A DNA stretch of 64,000 bases from JAKACA01 sp963769255 (GCA_963769255.1 CAVYKV010000001.1:1984001-2048000), one strand, 5' to 3'; shown: positions 37,796 through 46,420, numbered from the stretch's first letter. The notes: generated by a model not told the origin, from the sequence alone. Numbers and translations: made by a program.

Positions 37796-38755
37796 ATGAA
37801 CGCCGTGCTACTCGCCGCCGACGGCGCAGTGAGCGACGCCGACACGGGCGTCGTCACGCAGGCCCTCCAGACGGCCGAGCCCTTCTGGCTCGACATCGTC
37901 GACCTGGACGAGACCGCCACCGCCTGGCTGCGCGACCAGTTCCACGTCCACCCCCTGGCCATCGAGGACGCCGAGCACTTCGGGCAGCGCCCGAAGATCG
38001 ACCGCTACGACGACTTCGTGCAACTCGTCTTCTACGGCGCCGCCGACGAGGAAGGGACCTCCACGGAGGTGCACTTCCTCTACTCGAAGGACTGGGTCGT
38101 CACCGTCCGCCGGGGCGCCTGCAAGGTCATCGAGGACACAAGGGCCCACGCCGTCGTCTGGCGTCACCAGAACGTCCCGAGCAGCGTGATGCTCCTCTAT
38201 CGCATCGCCGACGCCCTCACCGACAGCTACTTCCCGACGATGGCACGCTTCGACGACCTCATCGACGAGCTGGAGGAGCAGATCCTCGACAAGCCGACCG
38301 ACGCCCAAGTCGGCACCCTCTTCGCCATGAAGCGCCAGCTCATCGCCCTGCGCAAGCTCGTCACGCCGGAGCGGGACATGATGGCGTCGCTCCTCTCGGG
38401 GGCGAGCGACCTGCCGGGCATGACGGAGGACGCCGAGCGTTACTTCCGCGACCTCTACGACCACCTCATCAGATTGAGCGACCTCGTCGACAGCTACCGC
38501 GACCTTGTCACGAGCGCCGTCGACACGCACCTGTCGACCGTCTCCAACCGCCTCAACGAGGTCATGAAGCAGCTGGCCATCATCGCCACCATCTTCCTCC
38601 CCCTCTCCTTCCTCACCGGCTTCTTCGGGCAGAACTTCGCCTTCCTCGTGGCCCATCTCACGAGCTGGTGGATCTTCGTCCTGCTGGGCCTCGGCACAGA
38701 GGTGGCGGCGATCATGATCCTGCTGCGGCTCTTCCGGAAGCGCGGCTGGCTTTGA
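37796..38755 (+). CDS. corA: CorA-family divalent cation transporter (GQN variant)
   Basis: 319-residue pentameric channel subunit. It has the cytosolic alpha/beta funnel, the long stalk helix (LVDSYRDLVTSAVDTHLSTV), then TM1 (IIATIFLPLSFLTGFF) ending in the pore motif GQN (FFGQNF) in place of canonical GMN, and TM2 with a basic C-terminus. GxN variants occur in the family, and ion selectivity (Mg2+, Co2+, Ni2+ or other) cannot be read from the sequence. Confidence 0.9.
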   Translation: MNAVLLAADGAVSDADTGVVTQALQTAEPFWLDIVDLDETATAWLRDQFHVHPLAIEDAEHFGQRPKIDRYDDFVQLVFYGAADEEGTSTEVHFLYSKDWVVTVRRGACKVIEDTRAHAVVWRHQNVPSSVMLLYRIADALTDSYFPTMARFDDLIDELEEQILDKPTDAQVGTLFAMKRQLIALRKLVTPERDMMASLLSGASDLPGMTEDAERYFRDLYDHLIRLSDLVDSYRDLVTSAVDTHLSTVSNRLNEVMKQLAIIATIFLPLSFLTGFFGQNFAFLVAHLTSWWIFVLLGLGTEVAAIMILLRLFRKRGWL

Positions 38756-38821
38756 GGGCGGGGCAATCCCGCAGCTCACGACGGCCCCGGCACCGAGGAG
38801 CGCCCCGGCAAACGGCGGTCG

Positions 38822-39706
38822 TCAGGGCCTGAGGGCGCTCACGCGCTCGCCGAGCCGTTGGTCGCCGAGATAGGCGGCCACGGTCTCGAAGTCGGAGGTG
38901 GGACCTGACCACTCGAGCTCGGCGGCGCTGCCGAGGAGAGAGGGGTCGATCACGAGGCGCGCCAGCTCACGAAAGAGGAGCGCCTCCTCGAAACCCGCCC
39001 TCAACGCCGCCACCAACGCCCCCGCCCGCACCCGCCGGGCGATGGCCGGGTCCCAGTCCTCGACGTCGAGCGGGATGGCCTCGAGGTGCCCGTAGTGGTC
39101 GAGCACCGTGGCGGCCGACTGCTTCCCCCAGCCGGGAAGGCCCGGGAAGCCGTCGGCGCTGTCGCCCACCAGGGCCAGCCAGTCCGGCACGGAGAGAGGC
39201 GACACGCCGCAGCGCTCACGGACGCCGTCGGCGTCGATGACGAGGCGCTTGCGGCGGTCGAACTGCACGACGCGGCCGTCCACGACGCATTGCCCGAGGT
39301 CCTTGTCGGGCGTCCAGATGACCACCTGCTCGACGGCCGGGTCGAGGTCGCAGACGTGGGCGGCCGAGGCGAGGGCGTCGTCCGCCTCGAGCTCGGTCAT
39401 CGCCCACACGTGCACACCGAGGGCGGCGAGGGCCTCCTCCACGAGGTCGAACTGGGCGCGCAGCAGCCGGTCGACGCCGGCGCCCGTCTTGTAACCGGGC
39501 CACAGGTCGTTGCGAAACGACTCGATGACGTGGTCCGTGGCGACGCCGATGTGACGTTCACCGGACTCGAGCATGGCCACGACGGAGGTCACGACACCCC
39601 AGGTCGCCCCCACCTCCTTGCCGTCCGCGGCGGCGCGGGGCTGGCGCCGCTGCCCGAAGAACTGGCGGAAGAGCTCGTAGGTCCCGTCGACGAGATGGAC
39701 GATCAC
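38822..39706 (-). CDS. 5'-3' exonuclease / flap endonuclease-like protein
   Basis: 294 residues in the PIN-like 5'-nuclease family (the isolated PolA N-domain or Xni type). Metal-binding acidic residues appear in VHLVDGTYELF, ELEADDALASAAHV and WTPDKDLGQCV; a helix-hairpin-helix follows (VGDSADGFPGLPGWGKQSAA). It probably trims flaps in repair or Okazaki fragment processing. GTG 39706 is set by a TAGGGT box 7 nt upstream. Confidence 0.88.
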   Translation of the reverse strand: MIVHLVDGTYELFRQFFGQRRQPRAAADGKEVGATWGVVTSVVAMLESGERHIGVATDHVIESFRNDLWPGYKTGAGVDRLLRAQFDLVEEALAALGVHVWAMTELEADDALASAAHVCDLDPAVEQVVIWTPDKDLGQCVVDGRVVQFDRRKRLVIDADGVRERCGVSPLSVPDWLALVGDSADGFPGLPGWGKQSAATVLDHYGHLEAIPLDVEDWDPAIARRVRAGALVAALRAGFEEALLFRELARLVIDPSLLGSAAELEWSGPTSDFETVAAYLGDQRLGERVSALRP

Positions 39707-39713
39707 GGCTCCG

Positions 39714-39719
39714 ACCCTA
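39714..39719 (-). promoter_or_regulatory. -10 box for exonuclease gene
   Basis: TAGGGT (minus strand), 7 nt before GTG 39706, overlapping the YihY gene end. Confidence 0.5.
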
Positions 39720-40607
39720 CGGCCCGGAGGTGTCGGCGGCGCCCTGCCGTTGCACCTCGCAGTTCAGCTCAGCGCCGGCGAGGACGGCAAAGCCGGTGAG
39801 GTACAGCCAGAGCAACAGCACGGCGACGTCGGCGAAGGCTCCGTAGCTCCGCGTCTCGTTGCCGAAGCGGTCGAGGTAGACGGAGAAGGCTGCTGAGGCA
39901 CCGAGCCAGAGGGCGGTCGCTGCGACGCTGCCGGGCGTCACCCAGCGCCAGCGCCAGCGCTCCTGCCGGGGACCGATGGCGTAATAGGCGGAAAGCAGCA
40001 GCATGACGAGCACGAGGGTGCCGCCCCAGCGAAGGGCCGTCCAGGCTGCGCTCGCAGCCGGTCGCACGAGGGGGAAGTGGGCCGGAAGGAGGGAGCGGAT
40101 GGGGTCGCCGAGCACGAGGAGGGTAGAGGCGAGCCCCCCGAGCAAGAGCGTGAGCAGGAGGAGGGGGACGGCCATGGCGCGGCGGCCGAGGTAGCCGCGG
40201 CCCTTCTTGACCTCGTAGGCGACATCGAGGCCGATCTGCAGGGCAGCCATGGCCTCCGTGGCGCTCCAGAGGGCCACGAGGATACCGAGGAAGACCTCGA
40301 GCCCGCTCGCCCCTCGCGGGGACCGATGTGTCAGCGCTTGTGACAATATCTGTGAGCTCTGGGCCGGCACGAGCGTGTCGATGCCGTGCAGGAGGCTGTG
40401 CAGCACGGATGGCGACAGCCCCACGAGGTCGGCGATGCCGATGAGGGCGACGGCGGCGGGAAAGATGGCGAGGAACCAGTGGAAGGCGAGGCTGCCGGCG
40501 ATGGTCGTGATGCGGTCGGCGAGGATCTCCTTCACGGTCCGGTGGGCGATGTCGGCGCCGCGCCGCAGCCATTGCGCCGGGGTGCGGGCGCTCCTGCGAT
40601 GTTTCAT
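39717..40607 (-). CDS. YihY/virulence-factor BrkB-family membrane protein
   Basis: 296 residues with about six TM helices. Family landmarks: ADRITTIAGSLAFHWFLAIFPA at TM1, FLGILVALWSATEAMAALQIG, AYYAIGPRQERWRWRWVTPG, and the last helix VLLLWLYLTGFAVLAGAELN. Function in the family is unresolved; transporter or RNase BN labels are historical. ATG 40607 is 36 bp from the divergent rpiA start. Confidence 0.9.
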   Translation of the reverse strand: MKHRRSARTPAQWLRRGADIAHRTVKEILADRITTIAGSLAFHWFLAIFPAAVALIGIADLVGLSPSVLHSLLHGIDTLVPAQSSQILSQALTHRSPRGASGLEVFLGILVALWSATEAMAALQIGLDVAYEVKKGRGYLGRRAMAVPLLLLTLLLGGLASTLLVLGDPIRSLLPAHFPLVRPAASAAWTALRWGGTLVLVMLLLSAYYAIGPRQERWRWRWVTPGSVAATALWLGASAAFSVYLDRFGNETRSYGAFADVAVLLLWLYLTGFAVLAGAELNCEVQRQGAADTSGP

Positions 40608-40628
40608 CCCGACTGATCCTGCCCGAAG

Positions 40629-40634
40629 TATCCT
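40629..40634 (+). promoter_or_regulatory. Possible -10 box for rpiA
   Basis: TATCCT, 9 nt before ATG 40644. Confidence 0.4.
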
Positions 40635-40643
40635 CGCCGGTCG

Positions 40644-41336
40644 ATGCCCACGTCCGACCAAGAGCGCTCCGAGAAGCAGCAGTCCGAGAAGCAGCAGTCC
40701 GAGAAGCGGCGTGCGGGCGAGTTCGCGGCCGGTCTCGTAGAGGACGGGATGCGGGTCGGGCTCGGGACCGGCTCGACGGTGGCCTTCCTCTTGCCGGCTC
40801 TGGCGGCGCGGCGACTGCGCATCGAGTGCGTGGCCACCTCCGTCACCACGTCGACGGTGGGGCGACAACTCGGGCTGGCCATCGAGCCCTTCGATCGCCT
40901 GGAGCGGCTCGACATGGCCATCGACGGTGCCGACCAGGTGGCGAGCGACTTCTGGCTCATGAAGGGCGGGGGTGGTGCCCATACGCGGGAGAAGATCGTG
41001 GCGACGGCGGCCGATCGCTTCGTCGTGATCGTTTCGTCCGAGAAGCTCGTCGAGGCCGTGGGTGCTCCCGTGCCGCTCGAGCTGCTGGGTTTCGGGTTGC
41101 AAGCCACCCTGGCGTCGCTCCACGCCCTGGGCGAGTGCCGCCTGCGGGAGGGGCCACCGTCGCCCGACGGGGGCGTCATCGCGGACTTCTTCGGTGAGGT
41201 CGGGGCGCCGAGGGAGCTTGCGGCACGATTTGCCGGCACCCCGGGTGTCATCGGGCACGGGCTGTTCCCGCCCGAGTTGGTGCACGAGGTCGTCGTCGGC
41301 CGCGGGGACGGCGTGGAGCTCCTCTCGCCGTCCTGA
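40644..41336 (+). CDS. rpiA: Ribose-5-phosphate isomerase A
   Basis: Interconverts ribose-5-phosphate and ribulose-5-phosphate. 230 residues, with MRVGLGTGSTVAFLLPALA, the catalytic Asp region DMAIDGADQV, the lysine motif LMKGGGGAHTREKI and IVSSEKLVE. An unusual N-terminal extension contains SEKQQSEKQQSEK, encoded by a 15-bp tandem repeat. The last 89 bp overlap the convergent erm-like gene. Confidence 0.93.
   Translation: MPTSDQERSEKQQSEKQQSEKRRAGEFAAGLVEDGMRVGLGTGSTVAFLLPALAARRLRIECVATSVTTSTVGRQLGLAIEPFDRLERLDMAIDGADQVASDFWLMKGGGGAHTREKIVATAADRFVVIVSSEKLVEAVGAPVPLELLGFGLQATLASLHALGECRLREGPPSPDGGVIADFFGEVGAPRELAARFAGTPGVIGHGLFPPELVHEVVVGRGDGVELLSPS
40668..40707 (+). repeat. 15-bp tandem repeat inside rpiA (2.7 copies)
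   Basis: Unit TCCGAGAAGCAGCAG at 40668-40682 and 40683-40697, partial at 40698-40707. The period is a multiple of three, so copy changes keep the frame and alter only the N-terminal extension. Confidence 0.85.
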
Positions 41337-41902
41337 TCCCCGCCGCCGGGCCCGAGGCGGGGGAGTGGAGCGACTCGATACGCAGCACAGCCGTTGCGAT
41401 CGTCGCTCGGGGCCGAAAGGCTTCGGCGGGGAGGGGAGGGCCGAGGGAGAGCCGGAAGTCCCGACACCAGCGCTCGGAGCCGGGAGCCCCCGGGGCGATC
41501 CACCGTTGGGCGACGTGGCGGGGGAGCACCAGGTCGGCGCGTACGAGGCGGCTCCCCGGGCCGAGCAACCGCCGCAGGAGCGCCGTCGACGCCGCGAAGG
41601 GCGGGTTGGCGACAGCGTAAAAGGGCCGGCGGGGGAGCCGGAGGTCGGTGGCATCGGCCTTCACGACGAGCACGGTCTCGCCGGCGAAGCGGTCGCGCAG
41701 GAGGCGTACGCGCTCGACGTGGAGCTCGACGGCCACGACGCGGGCGCCGGCCCGGACGAGTGCGTCCGTGAGCGCGCCCGTACCGGCCCCGATGTCGAGC
41801 ACGAGGGGCACCGGAGGGGAGGTGGGCGTCCCGCACGAGGCGAGCTGCCCAGCGGCTATCGAGCCGGTGGAACCCCCAGAAGGGTGGCGGCCGCCCGGAC
41901 AC
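41248..41902 (-). pseudogene. Erm-like rRNA adenine N6-methyltransferase, frameshifted
   Basis: Two frames together make one protein of the KsgA/Erm family. From GTG 41902 the first frame gives FWGFHRLDSRWAARLVRDAH; the second, from about 41806 to 41248, gives LVLDIGAGTGALTDALVRAG (SAM motif I), ADATDLRLP and VANPPFAASTALLRRLL (catalytic NPPF). Removing one G from the run at 41805-41808 joins them as SGALVLDIGAG. So there is a one-base insertion, either natural decay or a sequencing error. Members include 23S rRNA methylases giving macrolide resistance, but that role is not shown here. The 3' end overlaps rpiA by 89 bp. Confidence 0.8.
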
Positions 41903-41991
41903 GGCGGACCATGACCGTCATCACAGCGCCATCATAGGGGTACGGCCCCCGGTCACCCCGGCTGGCGGCCACCCTGCCCCCGGGGCGGCCG

Positions 41992-41997
41992 TACGAT
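41992..41997 (+). promoter_or_regulatory. -10 box for 42005 operon
   Basis: TACGAT, 7 nt before ATG 42005. Confidence 0.5.
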
Positions 41998-42004
41998 CCA
42001 GGCG

Positions 42005-42868
42005 ATGCCGCAGGTGGCGCCCGAGGCCGTGGCCGGACTGCTCGACGACGCCGCCCTCTTCCCGCCCCGCAGCGCCCCGATGGAAGAGGCGGTGCCGGCT
42101 CACGATGGGCATCTCGCCAGCTGGTACGGGGCGCTCGTGGGGCCGTTCGTCGTCTCTGACAGGCTCCTCGGTGAGCTCCGTCGGCATTCCCGTGCGAGCT
42201 CCGGCGCTCCCTTTCGCATCAACGTCATCGTGACGGGCGGGCCTGACTGCCTCCCGCCGGAGCTGTCGGAGGGCGTCGCCGACGGCGCCCTCGACCTCGC
42301 CGGCCTCGAGATTCTCCTCGCCTCGGGCGAGGGGATGCTGGCGAGTGCTCGGTCGGCCACTCGATTGCTCGCGACGCTCCCCGCTCTGCAGGGCTACGTG
42401 GAGGTACCGGTACAGGAGGTGCCCGATGCCGTTCTCGACGTCCTTGCCTCGGGGCCGGCGGCCGTGAAGCTCCGGACGGGCGGCCTCGAGACGTCCGCCT
42501 TTCCGAGCGATGCTCAGGTCGCCCGCCTCATCGTCGCCTGCGTGGAGCGCGAGATGGCCTTCAAGTGCACGGCGGGGCTCCACTCAGCGGTGCGGCACCG
42601 GGAGAAGGAGCACGGTTTCGAGCGGCAGGGTTTCGCCAACATCCTTCTCGCCACCCATGCGGCCATCGTGGGGGCGCCCGTCGAGACGGTCACCCGGCTC
42701 CTGGGCGATCGGGACGAGGATGCCGTCGTGGCCGCCCTCACCGCCCTTGGGCATGACCAGCTGCAGCGGGCACGATCGATCTTCCGCTCGTTCGGCACCT
42801 GCAGTGTCGAGGAGCCCGTCGAGGACCTCCTGCGGCTCGGCCTCCTGCAGCCGCCGGGCGAGCTGTGA
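42005..42868 (+). CDS. Conserved hypothetical protein (KLRTGG / FKCTAGLH motifs)
   Basis: 287 residues, mixed alpha/beta, no signal or TM. Likely active-site-like motifs are DDAALFPPRSAPMEEAV near the N-terminus, AVKLRTGGLETSAFPSDAQV, and MAFKCTAGLHSAVRHREKEH followed by GFANILLATHAA. The strand-motif-strand spacing is barrel-like, but I cannot assign a family. GTGA overlap with the next gene makes it the head of a three-gene operon. Confidence 0.7.
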   Translation: MPQVAPEAVAGLLDDAALFPPRSAPMEEAVPAHDGHLASWYGALVGPFVVSDRLLGELRRHSRASSGAPFRINVIVTGGPDCLPPELSEGVADGALDLAGLEILLASGEGMLASARSATRLLATLPALQGYVEVPVQEVPDAVLDVLASGPAAVKLRTGGLETSAFPSDAQVARLIVACVEREMAFKCTAGLHSAVRHREKEHGFERQGFANILLATHAAIVGAPVETVTRLLGDRDEDAVVAALTALGHDQLQRARSIFRSFGTCSVEEPVEDLLRLGLLQPPGEL

Positions 42869-43380
42869 CTGTGGCTGCCTCGCAGGTGCGGCGCGTCGTG
42901 AAGGACGAGTGGCAGGAGCTACGGCGCGTGCGGCTGGCGGCGATGTCGGACGCGCCGGACGCCTTCGGCTCCAGCTACGAGCGCGAGCTCGCCTTCGACG
43001 AGGCGGGCTGGAGAGAGCGCATCGCCCGCTCACCGTGGTGGTTGGCGTGGGCGGAAGGCGGCGCCGTGGGCGTGATCGCAGCCTTCATCGCCGCCCCCGA
43101 CGAGAAGCCGGGCGATCGTCACGTCGTGTCCATGTGGGTGGCGCCGCCCGCCCGGGGCGCCGGCGTGGCCGACGCCCTCATGGCAGAGCTCGTCTCCTGG
43201 GCGATCGGCGACGGTGCCTCGACGCTCTCGCTCTGGGTGGTGGAGGAGAACGAGCGGGCGAAGGCCTTCTACCGACGGCATGGTTTCTCGGCGACGTCAC
43301 AAAGGGCCCCGCTGCCGAGCAACACGGCGCTGACGGAGGTCTACATGGTGCGCCATCTGGCGGGAAGCGGCGATTCCTGA
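42865..43380 (+). CDS. GNAT-family N-acetyltransferase
   Basis: 171 residues. VSMWVAPPARGAGVADALMA is the acetyl-CoA binding motif A; LWVVEENERAKAFYRRHGFS is motif B. Start GTG 42865 overlaps the previous stop. Substrate unknown; coupling to an uncharacterised enzyme and a methyltransferase suggests a shared small-molecule or tailoring pathway (inference). Confidence 0.87.
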   Translation: MTVAASQVRRVVKDEWQELRRVRLAAMSDAPDAFGSSYERELAFDEAGWRERIARSPWWLAWAEGGAVGVIAAFIAAPDEKPGDRHVVSMWVAPPARGAGVADALMAELVSWAIGDGASTLSLWVVEENERAKAFYRRHGFSATSQRAPLPSNTALTEVYMVRHLAGSGDS

Positions 43381-43381
43381 G

Positions 43382-44146
43382 GTGGACGTCATCCGCTATC
43401 ACGAGATCTCCGAGTGTGACCACCGCATCATGAACCCGACTTCGGCGGCCAAGCTGTCGTTGCTGGGCGACATCTGCGGGGTCGGGCCGGAGACGCGGGT
43501 CCTCGATCTCGCCTGCGGGAAAGGCGAGCTGCTCTGTCAGCTGGCGAGCCGCCACGGGGCGACCGGCACCGGCATCGACATCCACCCGCCCTTCGTGGCC
43601 GCCGCGCGCCGCCGAGCGGCCGAGCTGGGCGTCGAAGGTCGCGTGGAGTTCCGCGAGGGTGACGCCGGCGACCCGACGATTGTCACGGGCCGCTTCGGCG
43701 TCGTCAGCTGCATCGGGGCCACGTGGATCGGCGGGGGACTGTCCGGCACGTTGCAGCTCATGGACAACTGGCTGGCGAGCGACGGATGGCTCCTCGTGGG
43801 CGAGCCCTACTGGGCGGAGGAGCCCTCGACGAGCCTTCGCGAGGTCTTCGAAGTCGGACAGGACTTCGTCGACCTGGCGGGCACGTTGGGACGGTTCGAG
43901 GCCGACGGGCTCGACCTCGTCGAGATGCTCCTGTCCAACATCGACGACTGGGATCGCTACGCCACGAGCCAGTGGCTCAACGTCGCCCGCTGGTTGGACT
44001 CCCATCGGGACGACCCGGAGGCGACGGAGGTCAGAGCCATCAGGGACGCCGGTCGGCGGCTGTACCTCGCCGAGGAGCGGCGCTGCCTCGGATGGGGCGT
44101 CTTCGTCCTTCGCCGTCTGGACACCGATCCGACGTCGGGGGAGTGA
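43382..44146 (+). CDS. Class I SAM-dependent methyltransferase
   Basis: 254 residues. SAM motif I VLDLACGKGELLCQLASRHG, acidic strand end GTGIDIHPPFVAAA, motif III region VSCIGATWIGGGLSGTLQLM. The N-terminal HEISECDHRIMNPTSAAKL resembles ubiquinone-biosynthesis-like or small-molecule methylases. GTG 43382 starts one base after the GNAT stop. It is followed by the solo copy of the two-hairpin element. Confidence 0.87.
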   Translation: MDVIRYHEISECDHRIMNPTSAAKLSLLGDICGVGPETRVLDLACGKGELLCQLASRHGATGTGIDIHPPFVAAARRRAAELGVEGRVEFREGDAGDPTIVTGRFGVVSCIGATWIGGGLSGTLQLMDNWLASDGWLLVGEPYWAEEPSTSLREVFEVGQDFVDLAGTLGRFEADGLDLVEMLLSNIDDWDRYATSQWLNVARWLDSHRDDPEATEVRAIRDAGRRLYLAEERRCLGWGVFVLRRLDTDPTSGE

Positions 44147-44190
44147 CCCCGCCCACCACGGCCCAGCACGCTGAGCCCGTGACCGGCGTC

Positions 44191-44253
44191 GGGTTTGGAA
44201 CGCCTGCGTTACGAATCCGCCCCCATCCCTCCCCGAGCGAAGCCGAGCGGCAT
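44191..44253. repeat. Solo copy of the two-hairpin element
   Basis: Shares 28 of 29 bases (44184-44212) with the array unit at 29716-29744. The 28-nt palindrome (44191-44218) pairs 13 positions with one G-A mismatch and two wobbles; the second hairpin GCCG-AG-CGGC is at 44242-44251. Several bases that differ from the array copies keep pairing. Confidence 0.85.
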
Positions 44254-44319
44254 TTGTGGACTACCGATCCCGTAACAGTGGTGCGATCAATGAATTACTT
44301 CGCCCGTTACAAATAGTTC

Positions 44320-44325
44320 TATACT
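44320..44325 (+). promoter_or_regulatory. -10 box for leaderless ArsR gene
   Basis: TATACT, 6 nt before ATG 44332, in a locally AT-rich stretch; one of the clearest leaderless promoters in the window. GTAAC/GTTAC inverted repeats at 44272-44276 and 44306-44310 could be part of an operator. Confidence 0.65.
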
Positions 44326-44331
44326 CCGCGA

Positions 44332-44661
44332 ATGATTCAGGCGACCGATCCCGCTATGGACACCCTCGTGTCCGCCCTCAACGACGGCACCCGCCGGCGG
44401 GTGATCGAGCTCCTGCAGGAAGGCCCGCGCCGGCCCGGGGAGCTGTCGGCGCTGACCCAGGTGCCGGCACCGATCATGAGCCGGCACCTGCGAATCCTGT
44501 TGGAAGCCGGCATCGTGGACGACGAGCGGTCGGCAGCCGACGCCCGCGTGCGCTTGTTCTTCCTGCGCAAGGAAGCGCTGATGGGCCTGCTCGAGTGGTT
44601 GCAGGACATCGAGTTCTGGGGCGCCACGCAGCAGGCACCAACCGTCGAGCCTGGCGAGTAG
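44332..44661 (+). CDS. ArsR-family winged-helix regulator
   Basis: 109 residues. DTLVSALNDGTRRRVIELLQ and RPGELSALTQVPAPIMSRHL followed by RILLEAGIVDDER form the ArsR winged helix. No cysteine pair typical of metal sensors is present, so it likely senses something else or acts with partners. A cytoplasmic dimer is expected. The target is unknown; no divergent gene is adjacent. Confidence 0.88.
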   Translation: MIQATDPAMDTLVSALNDGTRRRVIELLQEGPRRPGELSALTQVPAPIMSRHLRILLEAGIVDDERSAADARVRLFFLRKEALMGLLEWLQDIEFWGATQQAPTVEPGE

Positions 44662-44896
44662 CGGCGGCGAGCGGGGTTTGGCGCCTCAGGCGGCGCCTGG
44701 GCGCCCCTTCCTCGCCTTCAGATCCAACGCCGATAATGTCCGTTATGTCCGATTCTGCACAGAGTGTCCCAGGTGCGAGACCGAGGGCGGCGGACACCCC
44801 TTCCCCGCACGCGTTGGAACACGTCACCAGCGGTCGAGAGCCCAGGGTGGGTCGGCTGAACACGCCAGCAACAGCGCCAAGCCTGACAGCAGCCGC

Positions 44897-45265
44897 TCAG
44901 CTCTCCGGGTCGCGGTGGACGGTCGCCGGCGTGAAGGCGGGCACGCACACCGACACGTAACGAGCGCCGCCGGCGCTGGGTGTCGAGTAGCGGACCCACT
45001 CCCCTGCCGACGCCACGACGGCCTGCCCGCGGGCGACGACGAGCGTCCCGTGGCGCGACTCGACGACGAGCTCCCCGCCGAGGACGAGCGTGTACTCGTC
45101 GAACTCCGGCGTCTGGCCGGGCTCCGACCATCCCGCTGGGCTCTCCATGAGCGCCACGGAGAGGCCGGCCGTGTCGGTGTTGACCCGCCCGATGAACTCG
45201 GAGATGAGCTTCGGCGGCGTCCCGACGGCATCGACGCGGGCGGGACTCTCGATGAGCTGAGGCAT
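44897..45265 (-). CDS. Cupin-domain protein
   Basis: 122 residues with a single cupin barrel: TPEFDEYTLVLGGELVVES (motif 1; the usual histidines are largely replaced, leaving Glu) and GQAVVASAGEWVRYSTPSAG (motif 2). With few metal ligands it may be a binding rather than catalytic cupin. It is convergent with the ArsR gene. Confidence 0.8.
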   Translation of the reverse strand: MPQLIESPARVDAVGTPPKLISEFIGRVNTDTAGLSVALMESPAGWSEPGQTPEFDEYTLVLGGELVVESRHGTLVVARGQAVVASAGEWVRYSTPSAGGARYVSVCVPAFTPATVHRDPES

Positions 45266-45493
45266 CCGTGGATTCTGGCAGTGGAGCGCACCACCACGGC
45301 GGCAAGAAACCGGTCGAGACGCAAGAACGCCTTGACGGCATGAGGAGAGGACGCCGGTCACGCCGGACCCAGCCGGCGAGACAGGCGCCGCGCACCGTGA
45401 CGTCGCCGGGCCTCGCAATCCTTCTCGTCTCGCCAATCGGCCCTACTAGCGTCAACAAACGCGTGTCGGCGCGCCACAGCGGGAGGGGTCACG

Positions 45494-46392
45494 GTGGGCA
45501 TTGTGAGGCGAAGGCATCGGGGAGTTGGCGCCGTGTGTGTTGCCTGACTCATGGCGATGGCCTTCAGGGTCGCGCAAGCAGCGGTCGCCTCGAGCCCTGC
45601 CCTGGCGTCCGGGGCAGGCTGGAAGAATGCCATCGAGCTGCCGGGTATGTCGTCCCTCGCCGTCGGTCAAGGCTCGTTGCCCTTCGCCGTCTCCTGCCAA
45701 GCGGGTGGCTCCTGCGCCGCCGGCGGCGACTACATCGACGGGACCCTCGCGCTGCAGCCGTTCGTGGCGTCGCGAACGCCGGCCGGCTGGAAGGCGGTCG
45801 CCGTACCGGGAGTGTCGAGCCTCAACACGGGTGGTAGCGCCATCGTCAAATCCGTGTCGTGCTCGTCGGCGGGCAACTGCGTCGCTACGGGTAATTACGC
45901 CACGAAGACCTCTGGCGATCAGGCCTTCGTGGTCACGGAGGCGAACGGCAAGTGGGGAGCCGCCAAGCAGCTGCCCGGCATCGCGACCCTCGAGGCAAAG
46001 GGCGGTTCTCAGGGTCACTCGGTGGGTTGTGCGACCGGCGGCACCCTGTTCTGCGCCGTCGGCGGCTGGTACACGGCCGGGTCGTCGGATCAGGAGGTCG
46101 CCTTCGTCGCCACCGTGTCGGACACCTCGGCGTCCGGCGTCTGGGGCACGGTCGAGGACGTCCCGGGCCTCACGACCCTGACGGCTGATGACCGCTACTA
46201 CGGCGTCGTCCTCTCCTGCGGCTCCGACGGGGGCTGCAGCGCCTTGGGCGACTGCTACGACGGCGGGGCTCAGGACATCTGGGTCAGCGACCTCCCGAGC
46301 AGCGCACCGGCGGTCTACTCGATCGGACCGAAGGGGGCCCCGCCAAGGGAGGGCAGGTCGTCACCGTCAACGTCCGGTACCGCTACACCTGA
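45494..46392 (+). pseudogene. Secreted beta-propeller/TIG protein, broken by nonsense and frameshift
   Basis: GTG 45494 with a GGGAGGGG ribosome site opens a signal peptide (VGIVRRRHRGVGAVCVA), then TGA at 45545-45547, then LMAMAFRVAQAAVASSPALA in the same frame: the stop sits inside the signal peptide, where TGG would restore it. Downstream are about four propeller-like repeats (SVSCSSAGNCVATGNYATK; QAFVVTEANGKWGAAKQLPG). A TIG-type domain begins AVYSIGPKG, but its continuation GGPAKGGQVVTVNV lies in another frame, needing one more G in the run at 46333-46337. That frame ends at 46392. An ORF from ATG 45551 exists but lacks a good signal. Confidence 0.75.
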
Positions 46393-46420
46393 CGTCGGCT
46401 TCCAGGCAAGGCTGGCCGGT

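Noticed and set aside
39717..41654. 645-residue minus-strand ORF fusing YihY to upstream sequence
   Set aside because: The upstream half is antisense to rpiA; the YihY family starts at ATG 40607.
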